This document shows positions 25,599 through 33,908 of a DNA stretch of 45,469 bases, piece after piece. How positions within the stretch are numbered: position 1 is the first letter of the stretch; each line of letters opens with the position of its first letter. Both the position numbers and the translations under genes were made by a program. Origin of the DNA: Minisyncoccota bacterium. GTDB taxonomy: Bacteria; Patescibacteriota; Microgenomatia; UBA1400; PJMF01. Below the pieces are notes generated by a model. It made no database searches. It had not been told where the DNA came from and saw only the letters and a list, made by a program, of their open reading frames with translations. The stretch spans positions 1-45,469 of the forward strand of contig VFLK01000015.1 in NCBI GenBank assembly GCA_009885085.1, in the 5' to 3' direction.

Positions 25599-26219
25599 AT
25601 GTTGAACAATCTGTGGTATTTCTTTATCAGTTCTAACTCTCAATCTATTTCCACAATTATTGTAGGACTGTTTGCTTTTATTATCTATAGATTTGAAAAA
25701 GTTGATAAAGAGAAGACTTCTGCTTATATAATTTTGGAAGAATTGAGGAGTATAGAAAGAACTATTGATCGTTTAAGAGAAGTTGGAGACTTAACAAGTG
25801 TCACTCCAAGTGCTTTGTCAACACAAGGCTGGGTTCAACATAGAAATTTAGTAGTAAAATATCTAGACTTTGATCAAGCGATGGAGGTTGGTTTATATTA
25901 TCAACGAATTGATTCTTTAAGAGAAACAATAATTCAATGGAGATCTAGTTACTTTAAGAGCTTGGAGGCAAAATCTCAAGGTATTCAGAATAAATTAATT
26001 GAGCTCGCAAGTTCAGAAAAAAGTAGACAAAAGTATGAAGCAGAAAAAGAAAATATTACGAGTATAATTCATGCAGATACATATTTTTTTGAGCCGTCTG
26101 TTATAAGAAGTAAAATATCAACTGTTTTGCCTCTTATAATACCAATTTCAAGTGGCTTAATAGGAGAAAAGATAAAGTCTATTACAGAAAAGAACTGGTT
26201 TCAAACGGTCTTAAGATAA
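25599..26219 (+). CDS. Hypothetical membrane protein with long coiled middle
   Basis: Unrecognised protein of about 206 aa from the ATG at 25599 (the track uses a TTG at 25566). It has an N-terminal transmembrane helix (ISTIIVGLFAFIIYRF), a long charged helical region (EELRSIERTIDRLREV ... KYEAEKENITSI) and a second hydrophobic stretch near the end (VLPLIIPISSGLIG). GAAAG precedes the chosen start. It is convergent with prfA, separated by a long inverted repeat. No function can be assigned. Confidence 0.6.
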   Translation: MLNNLWYFFISSNSQSISTIIVGLFAFIIYRFEKVDKEKTSAYIILEELRSIERTIDRLREVGDLTSVTPSALSTQGWVQHRNLVVKYLDFDQAMEVGLYYQRIDSLRETIIQWRSSYFKSLEAKSQGIQNKLIELASSEKSRQKYEAEKENITSIIHADTYFFEPSVIRSKISTVLPLIIPISSGLIGEKIKSITEKNWFQTVLR

Positions 26220-26234
26220 AATTATATTTTAAAA

Positions 26235-26332
26235 GAAAACAAATAAATGTTTACAACGTGAGTCTCAGCGAAACTCTAATTAATTTATAAATAAAGAGCG
26301 TAAACTCATGTTGGAAATATTTATTTGTTTTC
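26235..26332. repeat. Long-armed inverted repeat between convergent genes
   Basis: GAAAACAAATAAAT (26235-26248) pairs perfectly with ATTTATTTGTTTTC (26319-26332). A further AACGTGAGT / ACTCATGTT (one G-U) stem lies inside, and the apical region is about 40 nt. The right arm includes the prfA stop codon. It is probably a bidirectional termination or mRNA-end structure and is related in sequence to the element after tmk. Confidence 0.85.
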
Positions 26333-27286
26333 TTCACTCAAGGCGTAAATTTTGTCCATCTCTGGATGCAATTCAATCATCATCTTGTTCAAATCACCAT
26401 CTAGAATTAATGGCAAATTATACCAAGACTGTTTTGATCTGTGATCTGTGATACGGTTTTGAGGATAGTTGTAGGTTCTAATTTTTTCAGCACGTTGGGC
26501 ACGACCAATTGCGGATCTGGCAACGCCTAATTCTTTCGTTCTTTTTTCTTCTTCAATTTCCCAAAGTTGAGATCTTAATAATTCCAAAGCGATCTTACGA
26601 TTTTGTTCTTGTTTTTTCTCTTGTTTGGAAACGATCATGATATTAGAAGGTTTATGAAACAATCTAGCTGCACTGCTAGTTTTATTAACACTTTGTCCAC
26701 CAGCTCCGCTAGCTCTAATGAACTGCCATTCGATATCTTCAGTTTTAATTTCAATTTCTTTAGGATGAATTTCTGGGAGTACAGCTACAGAAGCAGTCGA
26801 GGTATGGATTCTACCCTGGGATTCAGTTGAAGGTACTCTTTGGACTCTATGAACACCAGATTCATATTTAAATAGTTCATAAGCAGTAATGTAGCCCTTT
26901 TGATTTGGATGAATTTCTTCAAATGAGCGAGTTTTGCCAAGAATCTTGATTACTAGGTCATCGATGAATTCGATTTTTAGATTGATAATTTCGCAAAACC
27001 TAATGTACATTCTTAGAATATCGTTGGCCCAGATTTTTGCTTCATCGCCACCAGCACCTGGACGAATTTCAATAATACAGTTGACTTTTTCTTCAGGAAT
27101 TTCGTCTGGAGCAACTTGTCCTTGTTCATATTGATCGGCAGCATCTACTAGTAGCTTTTTTTGTAATAGAAGATTATCTATATCAAGTTGAGCAAGTTCT
27201 TTCATTTCTGGATCAGCCAACATTTGAGTTGACTCAGAAATTTTTGCTTCGAGTTCTTCAATTTGAGTTTGATATGGATTTGTCAT
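26321..27286 (-). CDS. prfA: Peptide chain release factor 1
   Basis: This 321-aa RF1 (E. coli about 360) releases peptides at UAA and UAG. The stop-codon-reading PxT motif is HRVQRVPSTESQGRIHTS, and the catalytic GGQ is RASGAGGQSVNKTSSAARL near residue 195. The shorter length comes from a reduced N-terminal domain. A TATAAT -10 lies 15 nt before the ATG and overlaps a dyad AACCGA / TCGGTT, a possible operator. A working RF1 fits normal use of UAG in this genome. Confidence 0.96.
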   Translation of the reverse strand: MTNPYQTQIEELEAKISESTQMLADPEMKELAQLDIDNLLLQKKLLVDAADQYEQGQVAPDEIPEEKVNCIIEIRPGAGGDEAKIWANDILRMYIRFCEIINLKIEFIDDLVIKILGKTRSFEEIHPNQKGYITAYELFKYESGVHRVQRVPSTESQGRIHTSTASVAVLPEIHPKEIEIKTEDIEWQFIRASGAGGQSVNKTSSAARLFHKPSNIMIVSKQEKKQEQNRKIALELLRSQLWEIEEEKRTKELGVARSAIGRAQRAEKIRTYNYPQNRITDHRSKQSWYNLPLILDGDLNKMMIELHPEMDKIYALSEENK

Positions 27287-27339
27287 ATGTGCTTGGGATT
27301 CATTATAACCGACAAATTATCGGTTGTCTCATTTTTGTT

Positions 27340-27447
27340 ATCTTCTATTTCTCAAAATTTATAAAATAAATCTTTTGTGATCGTAGGCAGTTCGCCTAAA
27401 AGGCTCACAAAAGCCTCATTTGATAAATTTTAGAAAAATTAGATAAG
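27340..27447. repeat. Nested long inverted repeat between prfA and rpmE
   Basis: CTTTTGTGA (27372-27380) pairs with TCACAAAAG (27405-27413), and AAAATTTAT (27354-27362) with ATAAATTTT (27423-27431). The arms extend imperfectly to TTATCT / AGATAA, and a small AGGC / GCCT hairpin sits at the apex. It follows rpmE on the minus strand and may end its transcript. Confidence 0.8.
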
Positions 27448-27455
27448 ATCTATTT

Positions 27456-27824
27456 TTATGCTTCTGCTTGGGCTTGAGCAACTGGAGAATTTTGTGTTCT
27501 AGCTTTAGCAACTTGTTTTAAAACAGTTTGTTGTTGTTGCAAAACATCTTTGTATGATTTTGATGCTTCGTCAGAATTTTTCCCAGAGATTTTCTTTTTT
27601 GAAACTTTAGATTTGATGGCTTCAGCTGCTTGAACTTTTTTCAAGAATTTATCAACACGACCTTGTCTGTCAACAAACTTCATTTCACCAGTAAAGAATG
27701 GGTGACATTTACTACAAATATCTACTTTAAGTGTGTCTAGAGTTGACCCAATTGTGAATGTTGCTCCACAACTACAAGTTACTTGTGCTTGATCTGTCCA
27801 GTTTGGATGTATGCCTTTTTTCAT
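27456..27824 (-). CDS. rpmE: Ribosomal protein L31 with C-terminal extension
   Basis: The first ~70 residues of this 122-aa protein are zinc-type L31: [27 protein letters not shown], then [27 protein letters not shown]. The two CxC/CxxC pairs bind zinc. About 50 extra residues (Lys/Ala/Gln-rich) follow, longer than typical L31; such tails are familiar in candidate-phyla bacteria. A TACAAT -10 (27834-27839) sits 9 nt before the ATG, so the leader is nearly absent. Confidence 0.95.
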   Translation of the reverse strand: MKKGIHPNWTDQAQVTCSCGATFTIGSTLDTLKVDICSKCHPFFTGEMKFVDRQGRVDKFLKKVQAAEAIKSKVSKKKISGKNSDEASKSYKDVLQQQQTVLKQVAKARTQNSPVAQAQAEA

Positions 27825-27870
27825 AAGAGAGTTATTGTATCATAAATATTTTTTAGTTTAAGAGGAAAAC

Positions 27871-27899
27871 TTGTTTTTTGGTTAATAAAAATGTAAGAT
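27871..27899 (+). promoter_or_regulatory. Promoter candidate for the structured RNA
   Basis: TTGTTT and TAAGAT are separated by 17 nt, pointing toward the structured locus at 27923. The match to consensus is moderate (3/6 and 4/6). A TATAAA further down (27909) is an alternative -10. Confidence 0.35.
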
Positions 27900-27922
27900 C
27901 AGGTAGGTATAAATATACAAGA

Positions 27923-28289
27923 AAGGATTTTTATTCAAAAACCTGTTTGAGCGTGTGGCCCTAGCTTGAAAATTTTTTTCTCAATAAGGGATACGAGGAA
28001 GGGGGATGCTTAGTATGTTTGTTTTACAGAGTTTTCTAGAAACATTCATAGAAACTAAGCGATCGGACCGAGATTTGAAAGAACTTTCAGTTTGCACCCA
28101 AATTAAACAAATTAATTTACGCCAAATTGATAAATTACTAATGTAATCTCGAGTATCTACGGAGACCCTCTGGGCATTTGATAGTCCAATTAACATTATT
28201 TGTTAAACCAAGTGGTAACACTTTGAACAAAGCAAATAAGGAAATCATACTAGACTTGCAACTTTTATTTTGCTACAGGTCTATTTTTC
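27923..28289 (+). ncRNA. Unidentified multi-helix RNA locus upstream of glmS
   Basis: The 534-nt gap between rpmE and glmS has no credible ORF but folds extensively. Helices seen include AGGaTTTTT / AAAAACCT (27924-27944) and GCCC / GGGC (27958-27961 with 28172-28175). GATAC / GTATC (27990-27994 with 28153-28157) encloses two long arms. The first arm is GCTTAGT+ATGTTT / AAACAT+ACTAAGC (28008-28060), and the second is CGAGATT / AATCTCG (28069-28151). Then TTGTT(AAGTG gtaa CACTT)AACAA at 28200-28230 has a GNRA loop. A terminator ends the locus. I could not match it to RNase P RNA, tmRNA, SRP RNA, 6S RNA or the glmS ribozyme. It is either a free RNA or a glmS leader. Confidence 0.6.
28250..28289 (+). 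terminator. Terminator of the structured RNA
   Basis: TAGAC / GTCTA (28251-28255 with 28279-28283), with inner GCAA / TTGC pairing, is followed by five T. It lies 70 nt before glmS. Confidence 0.7.
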
Positions 28290-28302
28290 AAATTACAAAC
28301 TC

Positions 28303-28337
28303 TTTCTATATATCTGTTTTTGTCGCATATATAGAAA
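28303..28337 (+). repeat. 11-bp perfect hairpin just before glmS
   Basis: TTTCTATATAT / ATATATAGAAA with a 13-nt loop ends about 21 nt before the glmS ATG and 10 nt before its AAAGGA ribosome-binding site. It is not followed by a T-run on either strand, so it is not an ordinary terminator. Confidence 0.75.
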
Positions 28338-28358
28338 AAAACAATTAAAGGACTTTTT

Positions 28359-30167
28359 ATGTGTGGAATTTACGCTAGTTACAGCTTGAAAGCTGAAAAA
28401 AAAGTATTTGAAGGTCTAAAAAGAATTGAGTACAGAGGCTATGATTCTTGGGGAGTGGCGACCTTGGTTGATGGAAAATTGCTACTTAAAAAAGAAGTCG
28501 GCAAGCTGAGTGATCAGAAAAACTTCAAGTTTGTAGAATCAAAGTTATCTTTAGGGCACACCCGTTGGGCAACTCATGGCGGAGTAACAAAAGTTAATGC
28601 TCATCCTCATTTGGCTAAAAATAAAAGTTTTGCATTAGTTCAAAATGGGGTTGTAGAAAATTATCAAAAGTTAAAGAGCGAATTGCAGAGTGATGGTTAT
28701 AATTTTATTTCACAAACTGATACGGAAGTTATAGTTGGTCTTCTTGAAAAAGAAATGGAATTAAATTTCGAAAAAACCCTTTCGACTAGTGTATTTATTA
28801 AAGTTTTTAAAAAATTAGCTGGGAGAAACACAGTTCTTGTGATCACTTCGGAAGGTCAACTGATGACAATCAGAGATGGATCACCGTTGGTAGCCGGCAA
28901 AAATTCTCAAGGAGAGTTCTACTTTTCTTCGGATGTGCTTTCAATGAGTCCAGATGCAGAAAAGTATATGGTGATTAAATCTGGAGAAATGGCAGTATTT
29001 AATTCAGAAGATTCAAGTTTTAGTGTTTTGGATATTAAAACTGAGCAAAAAATTAAAACTGATTTTATTCCTTTGGAGCACAAACTTGATTTGGCAAATA
29101 TTACTATGGATATCGGCAAGGACTCTTACGAAAGCTATATGCTCAAGGAAATTCATGAGCAATCTAGTATGTTGCCGAATGTTATTCGAGATTCAAAACC
29201 AAAGTTTTTAATGGCTGCAGAAATGATAAAAAAGGCCAAGCAAGTCTTCACTCTTGGCTGTGGATCTGCAAGTTACGCAACCGGACACACTGCATATCTT
29301 TTGAGAAAGACAGGCATTTTGACTTTAGCTGTTGAAGCATACGAAGCCGATTCATATTTAGAGTTATTAAATAATGATAGTAAAAACTCAGTGTGCATCG
29401 TTTTTAGTCAGAGTGGAGAAACTGCTGATACTAATGAGATTGTTGAGCTGATGAAAGCAAAAGGAGTCAAAATAATTAGTGTTGTTAACATGCCGGGAAG
29501 TACCTTGACTCAATTATCAGATCTTTCATTTATGTTGCAAGTTGGACCAGAATTGGCTGTTGCCAGTACGAAGGCATTTTTGGGTCATGTGCTTTGGGGA
29601 ATCACAATTTCTGATATTATATGCGGATCAAAATTTAATGACTTAGAGATAAAAATTAATGAATTTGAGTATAAATTAAAGGAATGGTTCGCCAACAAAT
29701 CAATTCAAAATAATATTAAAAATATTGCTAAAAAATTAACTAAATGTGAACATCTATTTGTATTAGGTAGGGGCAATCTTTACTATGCTAGCTTAGAAAG
29801 CGCACTTAAATTAAAGGAAATTTCATACATTCATGCAGAAGGATTTTCTAGCGGTGAACTCAAACATGGAGTAATTGCGCTAATTTCTAAAGATACGCCG
29901 GTATTGTGTTTAGTTGCGGAGGATAAAAATAAAGCAAACATGCTGAGCGCAATTTCAGAAGTAAAGGCTAGGGGAGGGAAAACAATCGTAATTGCCAAAG
30001 AAAATAACGAACTTTACGATAATTGGATTCAGTTGCCAGACACCAATGACTATGTTTTCCTTTCTAGTGTTATTCCAGCACAATTAATTACTTGCTTTAT
30101 GGCGGTAGAAAAAGGTTATGACGTTGATAAACCAAGAAATTTAGCTAAAAGCGTGACGGTGAAATAG
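28359..30167 (+). CDS. glmS: Glutamine-fructose-6-phosphate aminotransferase
   Basis: This 602-aa enzyme makes glucosamine-6-phosphate for peptidoglycan. Cys2 (MCGIYASYS) is the N-terminal nucleophile of the glutaminase domain, with RIEYRGYDSWGVA and GHTRWATHGGVTKVNAHPH also conserved. Two SIS isomerase domains follow (FTLGCGSASYATGHTAYLLRK; FVLGRGNLYYASLESALKLKEISYIHAEGFSSGELKHG). It ends in the family-typical DKPRNLAKSVTVK. Length matches the family. AAAGGA lies 7 nt before the ATG. The structured RNA with a terminator directly upstream suggests regulated expression. Confidence 0.97.
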   Translation: MCGIYASYSLKAEKKVFEGLKRIEYRGYDSWGVATLVDGKLLLKKEVGKLSDQKNFKFVESKLSLGHTRWATHGGVTKVNAHPHLAKNKSFALVQNGVVENYQKLKSELQSDGYNFISQTDTEVIVGLLEKEMELNFEKTLSTSVFIKVFKKLAGRNTVLVITSEGQLMTIRDGSPLVAGKNSQGEFYFSSDVLSMSPDAEKYMVIKSGEMAVFNSEDSSFSVLDIKTEQKIKTDFIPLEHKLDLANITMDIGKDSYESYMLKEIHEQSSMLPNVIRDSKPKFLMAAEMIKKAKQVFTLGCGSASYATGHTAYLLRKTGILTLAVEAYEADSYLELLNNDSKNSVCIVFSQSGETADTNEIVELMKAKGVKIISVVNMPGSTLTQLSDLSFMLQVGPELAVASTKAFLGHVLWGITISDIICGSKFNDLEIKINEFEYKLKEWFANKSIQNNIKNIAKKLTKCEHLFVLGRGNLYYASLESALKLKEISYIHAEGFSSGELKHGVIALISKDTPVLCLVAEDKNKANMLSAISEVKARGGKTIVIAKENNELYDNWIQLPDTNDYVFLSSVIPAQLITCFMAVEKGYDVDKPRNLAKSVTVK

Positions 30168-30194
30168 GCAATGTGTTGTAAAAGACACCAGATT

Positions 30195-31142
30195 TTAATG
30201 TTTATTTTTTTTGATTCTTGCTTCTGCTAGGTAGACGCCAGCGAAGATAATGAATAACGACAAAATCTGCAAAGGATGGACTTGTTCATTTAGGAAAATT
30301 ATTGCAAGTGGCACATAAATTAGAGGCTGAAGATATGTAAACAATCCAGCTTCAGAAGCTTCAATTCCGTCTTGGCCTTTGATGTAAGAAGTCAGTCCAA
30401 TTATCGAACCAAAAATTGCCATATAAAGAGTAGCAAACCAAACTGAGGAATTAGAGAAATCACTTGCTACTGCAGAAAAAAAGTTAGTCAGCGAAAAGTT
30501 AAGTTCAAGCAAACTCAAGAAGAAAAAAGTCGTGATGCCAATATAGAAACTAATTGAAGCTACAAACAACTTCGGAAGTTTTTTATAGTGCTTCTTTGCT
30601 AAAACATAGTAGATGGCGATAGTAATATTTTGAGCTATTATCAGTAGGTTTCCGTATAAAGAAAGACCATTAAATGAATTTGCATATAAAATTACAGGTA
30701 AGGTGGTAAGTAATGCTGTGCCAATAAATGACAAAATTAATCCAAACCACTCGTGTTTTTCCTCTTTTTCTTTAAGATATAGAATTCCTGCAAGGACTAT
30801 AAAAATTGGCGTTGTGGTTGTGATAAAACCAGCTTCGATAGCAGAAGTATTATCTAAACCAATGTAAAGTAAACCCAAAGAAAGCGTTGTTCCAATTAAT
30901 TCTAGTAGAGTGATTTTGGTAATTATCTTTTTCTTATTTTTAATTTTTGACCAATAATGAATGAGAATTGGTAGTGACAATAAGGCAGCAAAAAAGAATC
31001 TATATAGTAAATATCTAAAAGGCGTGGTTACAGAAAGCGCTGGTTTAACAGCTATAAAAGCTGCTCCCCAAACGATGGTATTCAATCCAAGATAAAGATA
31101 TGACCTGAAACGAGTTCGACTCTTTTCGCTCACTTTTGGCAT
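30195..31142 (-). CDS. EamA/DMT-family transporter
   Basis: This 315-aa protein has about ten transmembrane helices in two EamA repeats. The first begins LYLGLNTIVWGAAFIAVKPAL and the second near NLLIIAQNITIAIYYVLAKKHY. The conserved helix PIFIVLAGILYLKEKEE has its counterpart PLAIIFLNEQVHPLQILSLFIIFAGVYL. Family members export metabolites or amino acids; the substrate is unknown. It is convergent with glmS and divergent from the ATP-grasp gene, sharing a 35-bp intergenic region. Confidence 0.9.
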   Translation of the reverse strand: MPKVSEKSRTRFRSYLYLGLNTIVWGAAFIAVKPALSVTTPFRYLLYRFFFAALLSLPILIHYWSKIKNKKKIITKITLLELIGTTLSLGLLYIGLDNTSAIEAGFITTTTPIFIVLAGILYLKEKEEKHEWFGLILSFIGTALLTTLPVILYANSFNGLSLYGNLLIIAQNITIAIYYVLAKKHYKKLPKLFVASISFYIGITTFFFLSLLELNFSLTNFFSAVASDFSNSSVWFATLYMAIFGSIIGLTSYIKGQDGIEASEAGLFTYLQPLIYVPLAIIFLNEQVHPLQILSLFIIFAGVYLAEARIKKNKH

Positions 31143-31177
31143 ATAATAAGGTTATCACAAATTCAAGTTGAATAGTT

Positions 31178-32026
31178 ATGACTAAAACAATTTCCATCAT
31201 TAAAAAAGTATGCGATGAGCTCGGCTTGGATGTTAAGTTTTTGGATGACTATGAGTGTGTCATGGAGGTGGGACTAAATCGATCGAAATCCCATATTTTT
31301 ATTGCTAATAATTCTGGTTTGAATGATGAAGTTGTCAGGAAAATTTGTAATGACAAATTTTATACCTATCTTCTGTTAAAAGATGTAATGGACCTACCTA
31401 AGACTTTTAGTTTTGTCGATCCACATGCGGATGATATTTATGAAGGGTATGGAAATCTCGATTCCAACAAAGTAATTGTTTTCAAAATTTTGGTTAATCA
31501 TGAATTTCCAGTTTTGGTCAAAGCAAACAGTCTCTCCAGAGGTCTAAATATTTTTAAGTGTGATGATCATGCACAAGTTGCGTCTGCAGTTGATAATATT
31601 TTTAATAAAAAATCAAAAGATTATGATCATATTTTAATTTCTCAAGATTACATTAACATTGCGAAAGAATATAGAGTCCTGGTTTATGACCAAAAAATTA
31701 TGTTCTTTTATTTGAAAGATAATAGGAGTGGGGCAGGTGTGAGTAATCCAAGGTTCATTGGAAATTTAAGCCCGTTACATTGGGAAAATTCCAAGGCAGT
31801 TTTAGTAAATGATCAAGATTTAAAAGATGAAATACAACAATTTATTGCTCCAATTTTTTCTAAATTAAAGTTAAAATATGGTGGTTTAGATATCGCTAGA
31901 GATAAGAATGGGAAATTGCAATTAATCGAAATTAATACTCAGCCTGGATTTAGCTATTATGTTGGTGATAATTCTGATGAAGAGGTTGCTAAAATGTATA
32001 GAAAAATTTTGAAGGATTTATTTTAA
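31178..32026 (+). CDS. ATP-grasp-fold ligase-like protein
   Basis: This 282-aa protein has the ATP-grasp layout. The Lys-containing strand is FPVLVKANSLSRGLNIFKC near residue 110, the hinge strand is ILISQDYINIAKEYRVLVYD, and the metal-binding end is KYGGLDIARDKNGKLQLIEINTQPGFSYY near 235 (E-x-N). The closest flavour is RimK or cyanophycin-synthetase-type amino-acid ligases, but the substrate cannot be deduced. It is convergent with hisS and divergent from the EamA transporter, which could export or import its product. That link is speculation from position. Confidence 0.75.
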   Translation: MTKTISIIKKVCDELGLDVKFLDDYECVMEVGLNRSKSHIFIANNSGLNDEVVRKICNDKFYTYLLLKDVMDLPKTFSFVDPHADDIYEGYGNLDSNKVIVFKILVNHEFPVLVKANSLSRGLNIFKCDDHAQVASAVDNIFNKKSKDYDHILISQDYINIAKEYRVLVYDQKIMFFYLKDNRSGAGVSNPRFIGNLSPLHWENSKAVLVNDQDLKDEIQQFIAPIFSKLKLKYGGLDIARDKNGKLQLIEINTQPGFSYYVGDNSDEEVAKMYRKILKDLF

Positions 32027-32055
32027 TTAGGTAGCCAAAAAGATGTGGCACCTAA
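32027..32055. terminator. Hairpin between convergent ATP-grasp gene and hisS
   Basis: TTAGGT-a-GCCA pairs with TGGC-ACCTAA across an 8-nt loop. It begins right after the ATP-grasp stop and ends 6 nt before the hisS stop on the other strand. T-tracts are weak on both sides; it probably serves both genes. Confidence 0.65.
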
Positions 32056-32061
32056 ACTAGA

Positions 32062-33270
32062 TTATTTTAGTTTGCTGATTACCTCTTCAACACTTAACAT
32101 TTCTTGATCTCGAGTTTGCAGATTTTTAAGTGAAACTTTGTTTTGCGCAACTTCTTCTTCACCAATTACGATTGCATATGGAATCAATTTTTTGTCAGCA
32201 TATTTAAATTGTTTACCAATTTTATCGGTAACGTCAGGGTAGAGTTCAGTTTTTATATTAGCTTGACGAAGTTTTTTGGCAACCTCTAAAGTCTGGTTTT
32301 GATATGCCTTATCAAAAGTCGTTACCAAAACTTGAGATGAATTGAAAAGAGGAATCAATTCTAACTGATCGGCGGCTTCGACTGTTCGATCAAAGCCAAA
32401 AGCAACTCCGGTGGCTGGCAAATCAAGATTTGTTAGTCGTTTCATCATTGAGTCGTAGCGTTCGCCACCACCGACTGAACCAACTGCATAATCTTCAATT
32501 ACTATCTCCCAAATTGGACCTTCTGAGTAACTGAAAGATCGAGCGAGGGTAGGTTCGAAACGATAAAATTCTTTACTAAAACCAGAATTTTCTAGGTAAG
32601 TAATGATAGTCTTGATTGTCTCGTCTGGTTTGATGTCCATTACTTGCTGAAAATATGTTTCGGCCTGGGCCTGATCGATACCTTTTTTAATCATATCCCC
32701 AATTACACCATCGCGACCAATTTTTTTAAGTTTATCAATTGCGACTATAGCCTCGTAAGGAATGCCTTTCATTAGTTCTCGGCTGTTAAAAATAATCACT
32801 GGCTTTTTAAAACCAAGATTAAGGTATGTTTCTAGATTTTCTGCGATTACTTCTGCATCTGCTTCAGCACCTTTAACTCCAAAAATATCGAGGTCAAATT
32901 GGGTAAATTCTCGATATCTTCCTTTTTGAGGTTTCTCGGCTCGAAAGACAGATTGAATCTGGTATCTTCTGAACGGTATTGTTAGATTGGCGATGTTTGC
33001 TGCCACGTAACGACAAGTAGGCACGGTTTGGTCATAGCGCATCATGACTTCACGATCACCATTATCAGTAAATTTGTAAAAGAGTTTTTCGTCTTCGCCA
33101 ATTTCTCCTTTAAATAACTCGTATGGTTCGAGAGTAGGGGTTTCAATTGGCTCATATCCCCATTTTTCTGCAGTTTTAATCATTGAGTCACGAACCCATT
33201 GGCGTTTTTTTGCATCAATTGGCAGAATGTCTCTAAATCCTTTTAGTGTTTGTATATTGTTGTTTTTCAT
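32062..33270 (-). CDS. hisS: Histidyl-tRNA synthetase
   Basis: This 402-aa class II synthetase charges tRNA-His. Motif 1 is in TPTLEPYELFKGEIGEDEKLFYKF, and motif 2 is IPFRRYQIQSVFRAEKPQKGRYREFTQFDLDIFG. The histidine-specific region appears as AVGSVGGGERYDSMMK, with GVAFGFDRTVEA as motif 3. The C-terminal anticodon domain contains LYPDVTDKIGKQFKYADKKLIPYAIVIG. It is the last gene of the histidine operon, 35 nt after hisE, with AAGGAAAT as ribosome-binding site. It would therefore be controlled by the T-box about 7 kb upstream. Confidence 0.95.
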   Translation of the reverse strand: MKNNNIQTLKGFRDILPIDAKKRQWVRDSMIKTAEKWGYEPIETPTLEPYELFKGEIGEDEKLFYKFTDNGDREVMMRYDQTVPTCRYVAANIANLTIPFRRYQIQSVFRAEKPQKGRYREFTQFDLDIFGVKGAEADAEVIAENLETYLNLGFKKPVIIFNSRELMKGIPYEAIVAIDKLKKIGRDGVIGDMIKKGIDQAQAETYFQQVMDIKPDETIKTIITYLENSGFSKEFYRFEPTLARSFSYSEGPIWEIVIEDYAVGSVGGGERYDSMMKRLTNLDLPATGVAFGFDRTVEAADQLELIPLFNSSQVLVTTFDKAYQNQTLEVAKKLRQANIKTELYPDVTDKIGKQFKYADKKLIPYAIVIGEEEVAQNKVSLKNLQTRDQEMLSVEEVISKLK

Positions 33271-33305
33271 TATTTCCTTTTTATAAATTTAATTGTAACA
33301 TCCAT

Positions 33306-33581
33306 TTATCTTTTTCTTTCTTCAAGCTCTGACATGACTTCATCCAAAGTTACATCTCTAGAAGCTAACATTATTAAAGTGTGAAATAACAAATCAGCCG
33401 TTTCAGAAATAAGCCTTTTTTTGTTAGGATTTTTAGCAGCAATCACTACTTCAGTTGCTTCTTCACCCACTTTCTGAATAATTCTGTCTTGATCTCCTTT
33501 GAAAAGAGAGGCGATATATGAATCTTCGGGTAATTCTTTTTGTCTAGAAATAATTATTTTATAAAGTTCTTCTAATGTCAT
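33306..33581 (-). CDS. hisE: Phosphoribosyl-ATP pyrophosphohydrolase
   Basis: This 91-aa all-alpha MazG-like protein catalyses step 2 of histidine synthesis, PR-ATP to PR-AMP. It contains the family pattern DRIIQKVGEEATEVVIAAKN and LISETADLLFHTLIMLASRDVTLDEVMSELEERK, which provides the acidic metal-binding residues. It is a separate gene here rather than a HisIE fusion. The start overlaps the hisI stop by 4 nt. Confidence 0.95.
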   Translation of the reverse strand: MTLEELYKIIISRQKELPEDSYIASLFKGDQDRIIQKVGEEATEVVIAAKNPNKKRLISETADLLFHTLIMLASRDVTLDEVMSELEERKR

Positions 33582-33907
33582 AATTTTCTTTCATCAATTT
33601 GAATAAAAAAACAAGTTTTTTGGCCAGTGTGACAAACAGCTTGACCAATTAATTTTACTTTAACAAGTAGAGTATCGCTATCGCAATCGCTAAAGATTGA
33701 AACTACTTTAAGTTTATTGCCAGATTCTTCACCTTTCAACCAAAGTTTTTTTCTACTTCGACTAAAAAAATAGACATCACCAGTTTTTTTAGTTTTTTCG
33801 AATGCTTCTAAGTTCATATATCCAAGCATTAAAACTTTCATGGTTTCATTATCTTGAATAATAATTGGAATCAAGCCATTTCCTTTTTTAAAATCAATTT
33901 TTTTCAT
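33578..33907 (-). CDS. hisI: Phosphoribosyl-AMP cyclohydrolase
   Basis: This 109-aa enzyme opens the adenine ring of PR-AMP (step 3). Family motifs are LIPIIIQDNETMKVLMLGYMNLEAF, YFFSRSRKKLWLKGEESGN, the metal site DCDSDTLLVKV and the cysteine site AVCHTGQKTCFF. It lies 1 nt after hisF and overlaps hisE. Confidence 0.95.
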   Translation of the reverse strand: MKKIDFKKGNGLIPIIIQDNETMKVLMLGYMNLEAFEKTKKTGDVYFFSRSRKKLWLKGEESGNKLKVVSIFSDCDSDTLLVKVKLIGQAVCHTGQKTCFFIQIDERKL

Positions 33908-33908
33908 A

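Noticed and set aside
27950-28180. glmS ribozyme in the glmS leader (AGCG ... ACGAGGAAGGGGG looked similar)
   Set aside because: The conserved GGCGGATGCC core and the partner of the GCGCC strand are absent, and the structured part ends in a terminator well before glmS.
27981-28196. 71-aa antisense ORF in the rpmE-glmS gap
   Set aside because: It lies across the helices of the structured RNA, has no ribosome-binding site and no recognisable protein character.
27923-28289. RNase P RNA or tmRNA
   Set aside because: No GAGGAAAGTCC / ACAGAAACCCGG P4 pair, and no tRNA-like ends or tag reading frame of tmRNA.
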